Below are positions 53,237 through 62,144 of a stretch of DNA of 64,000 nucleotides, one piece after another. The notes under the pieces are model-generated. The model saw nothing but the letters and a program-made list of their open reading frames with translations. It did no database searches and was not told the DNA's origin. The position numbers were made by a program, and so were the translations under genes. Position 1 is the first letter of the stretch; each line of letters starts with the position of its first letter. This DNA is from an uncultured Lachnospiraceae bacterium (GTDB lineage: Bacteria > Bacillota > Clostridia > Lachnospirales > Lachnospiraceae): NCBI GenBank assembly GCA_900319245.1, contig ONNQ01000003.1, positions 62,001 to 126,000 of the forward strand. The letters are read 5' to 3'.

Positions 53237-54760
53237 TTATTTGGCCGCGATGAGGGACCTGAAATAGGCCCTGTCGATCTTGCCGTTCTTGTTGTAAGGC
53301 ATCTCGTCCACACGGGTGATCCTGCCGGGTACCATGTAGGCCGGCACTTTCTCCTTGAGTCTGATGCGAACCTCCTTGGGCTCGATCTCGCCCAGGTACC
53401 AGCAGACGATCCGGTTCTTACCTTCATCAAACAGGCAGACCGCTCTCTCCACGCCGTCCAGCGCCATGAAGTTGGTCTCAATCTCCTCGAGTTCGATGCG
53501 GTGTCCCATGTGCTTGATCTGGAAATCGCCTCGTCCGGCAAAATACAGCTCGCCGTCCGTGCCATAAGCGGCCAGATCGCCCGTCTTGTAGACGCGCGTA
53601 TTCTCGCCGTTCAGGTCATACATGATAAACTGCTTGGCCGTCTGCTCGGGATTGTTGTAGTAGCCGATCGCCAGCGATTCACCTGCGCAGCAGATCTCGC
53701 CGGAGACGCCGGGTTCCGTGACGATCTTTCCTTCGTCATCCATAAGGAAAACAATTCTCCCGGGGAAGGCGCCGCCGATCGGCAGCTTTTCTGTCTTCTC
53801 ATAGGTCCGGTGAATTCTGTAATAGGTGCAGTTGCAGGTGATCTCAGAAGGTCCGTACAGATTGACGAATTCCGTGTTCGGAAGCGCCGCCTGCCACATG
53901 GAAAGGTGCTTGATGGGCATGACTTCCCCGCTGAACATAATGATCCGGACCTTCTCAGGAACCTTGTACTTAAGGCCTTTAAGCCCCGACACGATGCAGA
54001 GGGCGGAAACGGCCCACACCAGTACGGTCACATTCTTGTCGCAGAGGTAATCCAAGAGCCTAGGCGGCGTGCTGAAAAACTCTCTGGGAATGAGCACGAC
54101 TTCCGCACCGGTGAACATTGCGGAATACAGGTCTTTGACCGATACATCAAAGTCAAAGGGCGCCTGGTTGCCGATGATGTCCTCTTTGCCGATCCCGAAG
54201 ATCTGCGTAAAATGACCGATGAAGTCAAGAACCGATTTGTGGGCGACCACGATTCCCTTGGGATTGCCGGTGGAGCCGGAGGTAAATACGCCGTAGAGAG
54301 GATTCTCCCCCGTCAGCTGTCCGCGAATGGCCGCGAGCTTCTCGTCCGCGCCTTCATGGCTTTCGTCCGCATCCTGGTAGAGCTGCTCCAGGTACAAAAC
54401 CTTCCCTGCATAGCCGGACGCCGCGAGCTGCTCTCTCCTTGCCTCGTCCACGACGACGATCCTGGACTCGAGGACCTCCAGGATCTTGCGGATCCTTTCC
54501 GGCGGCTGCTCGGGATTGACGCTCACATAGAATCCGCCCGCATAGGCAACGCCGTACATGCAGGACAAGGTCGCCGTGCTCTTCTCTGCCAGGATTGCCA
54601 CAGGCTCTTGTACGCGGATCTGATCGCACAGAATACCCGCGATCCCCTTAGCCTTCCTAACAAGTTCTGTATAAGTAAGGCATACCGATCCGTCATCGAC
54701 GGCGGGACGGTTTCCAAATTCTTGTTCTGTTAGTTCCAGTCTGTCAAGTATCGTTTTCAA
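53237..54760 (-). CDS. DltA-like amino acid adenylation enzyme (carrier ligase)
   Basis: The 507-residue enzyme would activate an amino acid with ATP and load it on the carrier. It shows the A3 loop FTSGSTGNPKG (159-169), FDFDVSVKDLY with the amino-binding Asp205, A5 NLYGPSEITC, A7 YKTGDLA and the final NKNGKIDR lysine. DltA has FCGE where this protein has FSGE (Ser277); that cysteine has been linked to D-alanine selection, so substrate may differ. The start is a TTG with AAAGGAG upstream. It is the first gene of the cluster and has its own promoter. The amino acid is not known. Confidence 0.88.
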   Translation of the reverse strand: MKTILDRLELTEQEFGNRPAVDDGSVCLTYTELVRKAKGIAGILCDQIRVQEPVAILAEKSTATLSCMYGVAYAGGFYVSVNPEQPPERIRKILEVLESRIVVVDEARREQLAASGYAGKVLYLEQLYQDADESHEGADEKLAAIRGQLTGENPLYGVFTSGSTGNPKGIVVAHKSVLDFIGHFTQIFGIGKEDIIGNQAPFDFDVSVKDLYSAMFTGAEVVLIPREFFSTPPRLLDYLCDKNVTVLVWAVSALCIVSGLKGLKYKVPEKVRIIMFSGEVMPIKHLSMWQAALPNTEFVNLYGPSEITCNCTYYRIHRTYEKTEKLPIGGAFPGRIVFLMDDEGKIVTEPGVSGEICCAGESLAIGYYNNPEQTAKQFIMYDLNGENTRVYKTGDLAAYGTDGELYFAGRGDFQIKHMGHRIELEEIETNFMALDGVERAVCLFDEGKNRIVCWYLGEIEPKEVRIRLKEKVPAYMVPGRITRVDEMPYNKNGKIDRAYFRSLIAAK

Positions 54761-54800
54761 AAAATGATCTCTCCTTTCCTGTTATAACGAAGTCCGATGC

Positions 54801-54829
54801 ATAACACACCTTATTTACATTAATCGCAA
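54801..54829 (-). promoter_or_regulatory. Promoter of the Dlt-like operon
   Basis: On the minus strand TTGCGA is followed after 17 bases by TGTTAT, about 45 bases before the adenylation gene. Confidence 0.5.
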
Positions 54830-54872
54830 ACCCCTTTTTTTGCAATACGTAACCTCAAATCTTTGTAAATTC

Positions 54873-54902
54873 TCGACAAACAGGGGTGCGCTGGATTATA
54901 CT
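54873..54902 (+). promoter_or_regulatory. Promoter of the divergent SGNH gene
   Basis: TCGACA and TATACT are separated by 18 bases, about 100 bases before the start at 55001. With the minus-strand promoter 44 bases away the two operons could share an operator. Confidence 0.5.
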
Positions 54903-55000
54903 GATGATTTGGATTACAATACGCATAACGCTGTAAGCAGGGCAAAACGCCAAAAAGTCCTGCGTTACTACGCAAATGACACGTAAAGGAATACATACAA

Positions 55001-56020
55001 ATGGAAGCAAACTCCGACGAAACTATTTCGCTTAAAGCGATTATCAAAATTCTTCTGTTCTGCGCCATGATGGCGCTCACTCTCACCATCGCCGGCATCC
55101 TCCTCAATCCCGGCAAATGGTTTCTGGAGGGACATATCAAGGACAGAAACGCGCGCTACGCCGAGATCATGACGATCCCAAGGGACTGCATCGATCTATA
55201 TAATATGGGAAACAGCCTGGCCATGGTCGGCATCTCTCCGATGGACCTGTGGGCCGATGAGGGATACACCTCTTTCAATCTCTGTAAGGGCGCTTCCCGC
55301 ACGTCCGAGGCCTATTACCTCCTGCGCCATGGACTCAAATATCAGCATCCCAAGGTGATCATGATCGAGACCAATATGATGTTTCGCTCGGACGATCCTC
55401 TGACCGATGCGCAGGCGACGCTGTCCGAGATCTTTCAGTATTATTTTCCCTTTATCCGTTATCACAATCTCTGGCAGTCGGTTGGCGAGAAAGGCGGAAT
55501 GCGGGAATACTACATGGGCTATCTGGTCAGTGAACACATTATGCCCTATACCGGTGATCCGGATTACCTGAAGCCGACAGACGAAGTCAAGAAGATCTCT
55601 CCCATTTCCGTCTACTACATGGACAAGATTCTCCGCCTGTGTGAGAAGAAAGGGATCGACGTCATTCTCTACAGCCTCTGCTCTCCCAAGTGCTATGATA
55701 CGACAAGGCTCAACGCCATCCATGCGTATGTCTCGTCCCGCGGCGTCAACTACATCGATTTCAATCAGAACTGGAAGGAGATGGGCATCGACTGGAGCCA
55801 TGACACCCGCGACGAGGGCGATCACCTCAATGCGTACGGCGTAACTAAGGTAACCGCTTATGTGGGTGACTACCTGCGCGAGCACTATACACTTCCCGAC
55901 CATCGCGGGGAAGCGGCCTACGCCAGCTGGGATACCCTGTATACCGCGTATTGCAAGACCCTCAAGGAAATGGAAGGCAAGAGCTATTATATGCTGGAGG
56001 GCGATACGGTCTACGACTAA
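55001..56020 (+). CDS. Second membrane-anchored SGNH-like protein, paralogue of the 49070 gene
   Basis: The 339-residue protein has the same plan as the SGNH protein at 49070: an N-terminal helix (about 12-34), the shared GKWF and RNARY junction, block I, and a C-terminal DEGDHLNAYG with the Asp/His pair. In block I the Asp of GDS is replaced by Asn (NMGNSLAMVG), but the serine remains. It is transcribed away from the adenylation operon from its own promoter. It probably serves the same pathway on another acceptor or at another step, which is inference. Confidence 0.75.
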   Translation: MEANSDETISLKAIIKILLFCAMMALTLTIAGILLNPGKWFLEGHIKDRNARYAEIMTIPRDCIDLYNMGNSLAMVGISPMDLWADEGYTSFNLCKGASRTSEAYYLLRHGLKYQHPKVIMIETNMMFRSDDPLTDAQATLSEIFQYYFPFIRYHNLWQSVGEKGGMREYYMGYLVSEHIMPYTGDPDYLKPTDEVKKISPISVYYMDKILRLCEKKGIDVILYSLCSPKCYDTTRLNAIHAYVSSRGVNYIDFNQNWKEMGIDWSHDTRDEGDHLNAYGVTKVTAYVGDYLREHYTLPDHRGEAAYASWDTLYTAYCKTLKEMEGKSYYMLEGDTVYD

Positions 56021-56045
56021 AAAGCCCGCGATTTCAATGCAGTTT

Positions 56046-56086
56046 AAAGGGGCTTGCCGCAGCTTCATGCGGCAAGCCCCTTTTTA
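56046..56086. terminator. Bidirectional terminator between SGNH gene and HAD gene
   Basis: AAAGGGGCTTGCCGCA and TGCGGCAAGCCCCTTTTT flank a six-base loop between convergent genes. Confidence 0.92.
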
Positions 56087-56103
56087 TTATCTTTGATTAT
56101 TAC

Positions 56104-56892
56104 TTATAAAAACCATCCGTTCTTTTCACACACTCTGTAGATTCCGTCCTCGATGTTGGGCGGCGCCACTTCATCGGCCACGGCCTTGAGATCCGGATGG
56201 CCGTTTCCCATCGCGATCTTGTAGAACTCCGGTGCGAACATATCCATATCGTTGGTATCGTCTCCGAATACGACGACGTCCTCCGGATTGCCGCCGACAA
56301 GTTCAAGCATGCGCATGATGCCGCGCTTCTTGGCGTCCTGCTGGATCAGAAGATATTCCGGCTCAAACCATATGTGACCAAGCGGTTTCGCGGCAGGAAG
56401 GATCTCCAAAAGTTCCTCCTCGCTGCGGCTGCTGATCGAGATATACATCTTATAGATGATTCCCCGGTCCTCAGGCCTGTAATCACTGTCGATCGCATAG
56501 GTGGTAGGTTCCTTGCGGATCCCGGCCTGATCGTAGAACCGGAAGTCGCGGGCCGCGACCCGCTGCGAATCCTCATCGGATACCAATACCCCGTAGCCCC
56601 GGTCCAGGGCCTGGTGATAGAGCGCCAGCGCGTTTTCGATGATCAGGGGGCTGTTCTCCACCAGCTTTTTGTCGATCACGATCGCCATGCCGCCGTTGCA
56701 GACCATGTTCTCGAACCCGTTCTCGTCAAAAAACTTCCTTGCCTTATAATGCGCTCTTCCCGTATTGATCGCGACAAAGTGACCGGCTTCCCGAAGTTTT
56801 TGCAGTGCTTCCGCCGCGGAAGGCACGATCAGTCCCGTTTTTCTGTCTGTCAGCGTCCCGTCAATATCGAAGAAAAAGAATTTTCTGCCCAT
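56104..56892 (-). CDS. HAD-superfamily Cof-type phosphatase
   Basis: The 262-residue protein has motif I FFDIDGTLTD, motif II AINTGRA, and motif IV VVFGDDTNDMDMF, with a C2 cap. It belongs to the Cof-like group of sugar-phosphate or nucleotide phosphatases. It starts one base after the lysA stop, so the two are translated from one message. The substrate is not known. It is not closely similar to the other HAD protein at 12954. Confidence 0.9.
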   Translation of the reverse strand: MGRKFFFFDIDGTLTDRKTGLIVPSAAEALQKLREAGHFVAINTGRAHYKARKFFDENGFENMVCNGGMAIVIDKKLVENSPLIIENALALYHQALDRGYGVLVSDEDSQRVAARDFRFYDQAGIRKEPTTYAIDSDYRPEDRGIIYKMYISISSRSEEELLEILPAAKPLGHIWFEPEYLLIQQDAKKRGIMRMLELVGGNPEDVVVFGDDTNDMDMFAPEFYKIAMGNGHPDLKAVADEVAPPNIEDGIYRVCEKNGWFL

Positions 56893-56893
56893 A

Positions 56894-58189
56894 TCAGCCT
56901 CTTAATTTCTTGTAGTCCTCCTGCAGTTTCTCATAAAATTCCGTGCCTTCGAACGTCGCGAAGTAGTCCATCTCTGTCTCGGCCCTTCTGATCTGCTTCA
57001 CGCTTCCGTCCTCTTTGAGCAGAAGTTCTGCGCTGCGGAGTCTTCCGTTGTAGTTATAGCCCATCGCGAATCCGTGCGCGCCTGCGTCATGGATGAAGAG
57101 ATAGTCGCCCATATCGATCTTGGGAAGCAGGCGGTCTACGGCAAACTTATCGTTGTTCTCGCACAGAGATCCGGTCACGTCATACATGTGGTCCCGGAGC
57201 GCGTCTTCCTTGCCCAGCACCGTAATGTGATGATAAGCGCCGTACATGGCGGGCCTCATCAGGTTGGCTGCGCAAGCGTCCACACCGATGTACTCCTTGT
57301 AGATGTGCTTTTCATGGATTGCCTTGGTGATCAGCGCACCGTAAGGCGCCAGCATGAAGCGGCCCATCTCGCAGTAGATGGCCACATCGCCCATACCCTT
57401 GTCGCGAAGGACCGCGTCGTAGACTTCCCTGACGCCTTCGCCGATCACGGCTATGTCGTTGGGCGTGTCATATGGGGAGTAGGCAATTCCGACGCCGCCC
57501 GAAAGGTTGACGAAGGCGATATGCACGTCAAATGTGCGGTGAATTTCCGCCACCAGTTCAAACAGCTGCGCCGCCAGCATGGGATAATACTCGTTGGTCA
57601 CGGTATTACTGGCCAGGAAGGCATGGATGCCAAAGTGCTTGACGCCCTTCTCCTTGAGGATCCGCACGCCCTCGAAAAGCTGCTGCTTGGTAAATCCGTA
57701 TTTGGAGTCGCCGGGGTTGTCCATGATGCCGTTGGACATTCTGAACACGCCGCCGGGATTGTAGCGAAGACTCATGGTCTCCGGGAACTTGCCGTCCAGG
57801 ATCTTCTCTAAGAAAGGAATATGCGTGATGTCATCGAGGTTGATGATCGCGCCGAGCTTGGCCGCAAAGGCGTACTCTTCGGCCGGCGTATCGTTGGAGG
57901 AGAACATGATGTGCTTTCCATCCGCGCCGACTGCGTCCGCAAGCATCAGCTCTGCCAACGAGGAGCAGTCAAATCCGAAGTCATAGTCGTTGAAGATCTG
58001 CATAATAGCAGGGTTGGGGGTTGCTTTGACGGCAAAATACTCACGAAATCCGGGATTCCATGCGAATGCCTTCTTGACTGCTTCCGCGTTCTCACGGATT
58101 CCTTTTTCGTCATACAGATAAAAGGGGGTTGGCCAGGTTCTCGCGATTTCTTCAGCCTTTTCTCTGGTGATATAGGGTACTTTTTTCAT
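56894..58189 (-). CDS. lysA: Diaminopimelate decarboxylase
   Basis: LysA makes lysine from meso-diaminopimelate with PLP. The 431-residue protein has the PLP lysine in YFAVKATPNP, the histidine in HFGIHAFLAS, a glycine loop LSGGVGIAYSP, CEMGRFM, and TGSLCENNDKFA with the catalytic cysteine. GAHGFAMGYNYNG is near the end. The form is the one annotated as LysA in many Firmicutes, although it is distant from E. coli LysA. It is followed by a HAD phosphatase gene after one base. I see no lysine riboswitch in the 60-base gap upstream. Confidence 0.88.
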   Translation of the reverse strand: MKKVPYITREKAEEIARTWPTPFYLYDEKGIRENAEAVKKAFAWNPGFREYFAVKATPNPAIMQIFNDYDFGFDCSSLAELMLADAVGADGKHIMFSSNDTPAEEYAFAAKLGAIINLDDITHIPFLEKILDGKFPETMSLRYNPGGVFRMSNGIMDNPGDSKYGFTKQQLFEGVRILKEKGVKHFGIHAFLASNTVTNEYYPMLAAQLFELVAEIHRTFDVHIAFVNLSGGVGIAYSPYDTPNDIAVIGEGVREVYDAVLRDKGMGDVAIYCEMGRFMLAPYGALITKAIHEKHIYKEYIGVDACAANLMRPAMYGAYHHITVLGKEDALRDHMYDVTGSLCENNDKFAVDRLLPKIDMGDYLFIHDAGAHGFAMGYNYNGRLRSAELLLKEDGSVKQIRRAETEMDYFATFEGTEFYEKLQEDYKKLRG

Positions 58190-58249
58190 GCTTCCTCTCT
58201 TTCCCTGAAGACATGCGTCTCCATTAGTTAAGTAATGATATATTCACGC

Positions 58250-58918
58250 TCAGAGCTGCCAGTCAATTGGCGTCACTGCGTGTGCTTGCAAAAACTCGTT
58301 GCACTGACTAAAGTGCCGGCACCCGAAGAATCCCCGGTAGGCGGAAAGCGGACTGGGGTGCGGGGCCTTGAGGACAAGGTGCCTGGGATTGGTCACCATG
58401 GGTGCCTTGCTCTGCGCGGGTGTCCCCCACAGCATATAAACGATCGGCCGGTCCTGGGTCTCCACCGCGCGGATGATCGCGTCGGTGAACTGCTCCCATC
58501 CATGATTCCTATGGGAATTGGGCTGGTGGGCCCGCACTGTCAGGACTGTGTTGAGAAGGAGTACGCCTTGCTCCGCCCACTTGGTAAGACACCCTGTCTG
58601 CGGCATCCTGCAGCCTACGTCGTCATGCAGTTCTCTATAGATATTGATCAGTGATGGCGGGATCTCCCGCTGGTCCTCCGGAACCGAGAAGCACAGCCCA
58701 TGCGCCTGGTGCTCGTTGTGATAGGGGTCCTGCCCCAGGATCACTACTTTGACCTTACTAAGCGGCGTCAGGTGCAGCGCATTGAAAATCTGGTCCGCAG
58801 GCGGAAAGACCGGCCCGCTCTCATATTCTTTTCGTACAAACTGATACAGTTCCCGGTAGTAGGGCTTTTTAAACTCCGCGCGCACCGCGGGCAGCCAGTC
58901 TCCTGCAATCTGTGCCAT
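58250..58918 (-). CDS. ung: Uracil-DNA glycosylase
   Basis: Ung removes uracil from DNA in base excision repair. The 222-residue protein has the catalytic Asp in VVILGQDPYHN and HGLCFSVP. The uracil-binding LLLNTVLTVRAH and the DNA-binding HPSPLSAYRGFFGCRHF follow. All belong to family 1. GAGG precedes the ATG. Confidence 0.97.
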   Translation of the reverse strand: MAQIAGDWLPAVRAEFKKPYYRELYQFVRKEYESGPVFPPADQIFNALHLTPLSKVKVVILGQDPYHNEHQAHGLCFSVPEDQREIPPSLINIYRELHDDVGCRMPQTGCLTKWAEQGVLLLNTVLTVRAHQPNSHRNHGWEQFTDAIIRAVETQDRPIVYMLWGTPAQSKAPMVTNPRHLVLKAPHPSPLSAYRGFFGCRHFSQCNEFLQAHAVTPIDWQL

Positions 58919-58948
58919 CTTCCAACCTCACTTCGCTGCGGCGTCTCT

Positions 58949-60472
58949 TCATTCGGCCGCTGCCGCTGCCTCCAAAAGCGCAAGGACATAGGTCCATACA
59001 TTTGCGACGGAGGCCAGATTCATTCTCTCTTTGACCGTGTGTACATGCTCAAGATCCGGGCCTGCGGAGATGCAGTCCAGATCCGGGAGCTTACCGGACA
59101 GGATGCCGCACTCAAGGCCTGCGTGGATGACTTCCACCTTGGGCTCTGTGCCTGTCAGGTCCTTATAGACGCGCACACACAGATCGCGGAATGCCGATTC
59201 ATTTCTGTACTCCCATGCGGGATAGGACGTGCGAACTGTCGCCTTTCCGCCAAAGGCCTCTGTGATCAGGACCACACGCTCTGTGAGGAAGGCGTTCTGG
59301 GAATTGACGCCGCTTCTCACCATGAATTCTGCGAGCAGGTGGTTCTTATGGGTGCGAAGAATGCCAAGATTCAGGGACGTCTGCGGCATCTCCTTGATCA
59401 CCGGGTTCATATGGGTCACGCCGGTAGGCTCTGCCAGGATATAGGAAAGGATCTCCTTGGTCTTCTTTTTGGACAAGGCCGCCGCGTTTTCCGCTTCTTC
59501 CCAGTCCGCGTTCCAAGTCATGCCGGGGTCGGTGACTTCATATTCTGCAAAGAGTTCTTCGCCGGCCGCTTGGAAGCGTTCTACGATCTTCTCTCTGTCC
59601 GCATCCACAGGGAAGAGGATCCGCGCCTCTGCGCCGGTCGGAATCGCATTGTCCGCATCGCCGCCGTTGATAGAGACAAGGCGGAAGGGTGCCTCTACGA
59701 ATACTTTGTAGAGCGCTCTGGCCAAAAGATTGTTGCCGTTTGCGCTGCCGATCTGGATATCAGAACCGGAGTGACCGCCTCTGAGGCCGGACACTCTGAC
59801 GTTCAGGACAATGCCTTCTCTGTTCTTGCGCTTCATGGGCATCTCACAGACGACTTCCGAGCCGCCCGCGCAGCCGGCGCAGAACACGCCTTCGTCCTCG
59901 GAGTCCAGGTTCAGGAGTCGGCGGCTCTTGAGAGAAGAGAGATCGATCGCGGACGCGCCGATGAGGCCGACTTCCTCGTCGGATGTGAAGATGCACTCGA
60001 TCAGGGGGTGCTTTATACTGTCATCCGAAAGAACCGCGAGCATCATGGCAACGGCAATGCCGTTGTCGGCGCCGAGCGTCGTTCCGTCTGCCGTCATCCA
60101 GCCGTCTTCCTCCAGGATCGTGATCGGCTCTGTGAGCATATCAATCTGCTTGTCCGGCTCGCTGGCCAGGACCATGTCAATATGTCCCTGCAGGGCGATC
60201 GGCGCTGCGTCTTCACAGCCCTCCGACGCTTTTTTGCAAATGATCACATTGTTGGCATCGTCCTGTACACAGTCCAGCCCTCTCTCATTGGCAAAGGCCA
60301 CCAGAAAGTCGCTGATCTCTTTGGTGTGATGAGAGCCGTGTGGAATTGCCGCGATCTGTCTGAAATAGTCCAATACGATGGATGCGTCTGCTTTTACATA
60401 ATCTGCCTTGTTCTCCTGCACGGACTGCTCCACTGCTGTTACCTGGATTGCAGGTGCTGCTGTCTTTTCCAT
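58949..60472 (-). CDS. pepD: Aminoacyl-histidine dipeptidase (M20 peptidase)
   Basis: The zinc enzyme cleaves Xaa-His dipeptides. The 507-residue protein shows the metal ligands in LQGHIDMV and GADNGIA, the catalytic TSDEEVGL, and GLRGGHSGSDI of the lid domain, all as in PepD. The start at 60472 has AAGGAG nine bases upstream; the frame runs on for another 50 codons without a site. The gene lies 22 bases beyond any overlap with hisF. Its link with histidine genes hisF and hisH is suggestive, since it would release histidine from peptides. Confidence 0.94.
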   Translation of the reverse strand: MEKTAAPAIQVTAVEQSVQENKADYVKADASIVLDYFRQIAAIPHGSHHTKEISDFLVAFANERGLDCVQDDANNVIICKKASEGCEDAAPIALQGHIDMVLASEPDKQIDMLTEPITILEEDGWMTADGTTLGADNGIAVAMMLAVLSDDSIKHPLIECIFTSDEEVGLIGASAIDLSSLKSRRLLNLDSEDEGVFCAGCAGGSEVVCEMPMKRKNREGIVLNVRVSGLRGGHSGSDIQIGSANGNNLLARALYKVFVEAPFRLVSINGGDADNAIPTGAEARILFPVDADREKIVERFQAAGEELFAEYEVTDPGMTWNADWEEAENAAALSKKKTKEILSYILAEPTGVTHMNPVIKEMPQTSLNLGILRTHKNHLLAEFMVRSGVNSQNAFLTERVVLITEAFGGKATVRTSYPAWEYRNESAFRDLCVRVYKDLTGTEPKVEVIHAGLECGILSGKLPDLDCISAGPDLEHVHTVKERMNLASVANVWTYVLALLEAAAAAE

Positions 60473-60643
60473 GGTTCTGTTCTCCTTTTTCCTGCTTTTA
60501 TTTGTCTTTCTCATTCCCTTGCGGGGTCTTCTGAAAAGTCCCATTTTCTCTCTCCTCATACGCGCTCCCATGATCAAAGTCCGGCTCAGTGAGCCGCCGC
60601 GCCAGATGTGTAAAACTCTCACAAAGAGCCTGCGCCCCTTATA

Positions 60644-61405
60644 TCAGAGCCGCACCGGAATTCCGCGCGCTTTCAAATAGTTCTTGACCTCGCGGATCTC
60701 CAGCTCCTTGTAATGAAACAGAGACGCTGCCAGTGCTGCTTCCGCGCCGCCCTCTGTCAGTGCGTCATAAAAATGTTCCAGCGTGCCGGCGCCGCCGGAC
60801 GCGATAACCGGAATGGATAAATTCTCTGCAATGGTTCTGGTAAGTTCCAGATCGTAGCCGGCCTTGGTGCCGTCACAATCCATGCTGGTGAGCAGAATCT
60901 CTCCGGCGCCCAGCTCCTGCGCTCGGATCGCCCATTCTACAGCGTCGATCCCCGTATCAATACGGCCGCCGCTTCTGTAAACCGTCCATCCGTCGCCCTC
61001 TTTTCTGCGCCGGGCGTCGATCGCCACTACGATGCACTGGCTGCCGAACCGCTCCGCGCCTTCGCGGATCAGTTCCGGGCGCAGGATCGCCGCGGAGTTG
61101 ATGGAAATCTTGTCTGCCCCCTCGCGAAGGATTGCTTTCATGTCCTCTACCGTGCGGATGCCGCCGCCCACTGTGAAGGGAATGAAGACCCGCTCGGCTA
61201 CGCGCCGCACCATATCTGCCACTGTATTTCTGGCATCGCTGGTCGCCGTGATGTCTAGAAAGACCAGTTCATCGGCGCCCGCCCTGGAATAGGCCTCCCC
61301 GGTTTCCACCGGATCGCCGGCGTCCCGCAGCTGTACGAAATTGACGCCCTTTACGACACGTCCGTCCTTGACATCCAGGCAGGGGATAATTCTTTTTGTG
61401 AGCAT
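60644..61405 (-). CDS. hisF: Imidazole glycerol phosphate synthase, cyclase subunit
   Basis: HisF closes the imidazole ring with ammonia supplied by HisH. The 253-residue TIM barrel has the catalytic Asp11 in [16 protein letters not shown] and the second Asp in [29 protein letters not shown] is typical. AAGGAG precedes the start. It follows hisH by 33 bases. Confidence 0.97.
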   Translation of the reverse strand: MLTKRIIPCLDVKDGRVVKGVNFVQLRDAGDPVETGEAYSRAGADELVFLDITATSDARNTVADMVRRVAERVFIPFTVGGGIRTVEDMKAILREGADKISINSAAILRPELIREGAERFGSQCIVVAIDARRRKEGDGWTVYRSGGRIDTGIDAVEWAIRAQELGAGEILLTSMDCDGTKAGYDLELTRTIAENLSIPVIASGGAGTLEHFYDALTEGGAEAALAASLFHYKELEIREVKNYLKARGIPVRL

Positions 61406-61438
61406 CTTCGCTCCTTTCTGCTGGTCGCAGCGATCCTT

Positions 61439-62044
61439 TTAGATCGCAAGAAAATTCTGCAGGATCTTCATGCCGGCGGCTTCACTCTTTTCGGGGTGAA
61501 ACTGGCATGCAAACACATTGCCGCTCTCCACGGACGCGTCTATATCCACGCCGTACCGCGTGCGCGCCGTCACAATGGCGGGATCCTCAGCCCGCAGGTA
61601 ATAGGAGTGGACAAAATACACATATGAGCCCTCCGGCAATCCCGCAAACAATCTGCCTGGGTTGGGGTAAGTCAGGTCGTTCCAACCGATCTGGGGGACC
61701 TTGCGACCCTCCCCGTCCGGAATCCGCAGAATATGTCCCTTCAGAATGCCGAGCCCCTGGGCTCCCGGGCTCTCCTCACTGCTCTCAAAAAGAAGCTGCA
61801 GTCCCAGGCAGATGCCCAGGAAAGGAATGCCCCGCTTGACGGTCTCCTTGAGGACTTCCTCCAATCCGTAACGCCTAAGGCGGGCCATCGCATCTCCAAA
61901 GGCGCCGACGCCGGGAAGAATGACATGGTCTGCGGACAGGATCACTGCCGGATCCCTTGTCAGGACCGCTTCATGCCCCAGATAGCGCACCGCGTTTTCC
62001 ACGCTCTTTATATTTCCTGCCCCATAATCGACAATCACAACCAT
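61439..62044 (-). CDS. hisH: Imidazole glycerol phosphate synthase, glutaminase subunit
   Basis: HisH releases ammonia from glutamine. The 201-residue class I amidotransferase has the nucleophile cysteine in FLGICLGLQLLFE and the His/Glu pair in FACQFHPEKSEAAG. VDYGAGNIKSV opens the protein. AGGAG precedes the ATG. hisA, which usually lies between hisH and hisF, is absent from this pair. Confidence 0.97.
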   Translation of the reverse strand: MVVIVDYGAGNIKSVENAVRYLGHEAVLTRDPAVILSADHVILPGVGAFGDAMARLRRYGLEEVLKETVKRGIPFLGICLGLQLLFESSEESPGAQGLGILKGHILRIPDGEGRKVPQIGWNDLTYPNPGRLFAGLPEGSYVYFVHSYYLRAEDPAIVTARTRYGVDIDASVESGNVFACQFHPEKSEAAGMKILQNFLAI

Positions 62045-62080
62045 ATATTCTCTCCTGTATGTAGACTATCCCTATTGAAG

Positions 62081-62144
62081 CTGTCCAGTGCAGCCTATTC
62101 CTTTTGGGTCTGTCCGGTGCAGCCTATCCCTTTCGGGTCTGTCC
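62081..62144. repeat. 29-base tandem duplication at the end of the kinase gene
   Basis: Two copies (62081-62109 and 62110-62138) differ at three positions, and six bases of a third copy follow. The unit includes the final codons GQTRKG and the stop codon of the histidine kinase, so the second copy repeats a tail and stop in the same frame. Confidence 0.85.

Noticed and set aside
49070..54760. Canonical D-alanylation (dlt) operon
   Set aside because: A PLP decarboxylase is inserted, the MBOAT is nearer to AlgI and the ligase lacks the FCGE cysteine, so I do not use dlt gene names.
58190..58249. Lysine riboswitch before lysA
   Set aside because: The gap is far too short and shows no conserved core.
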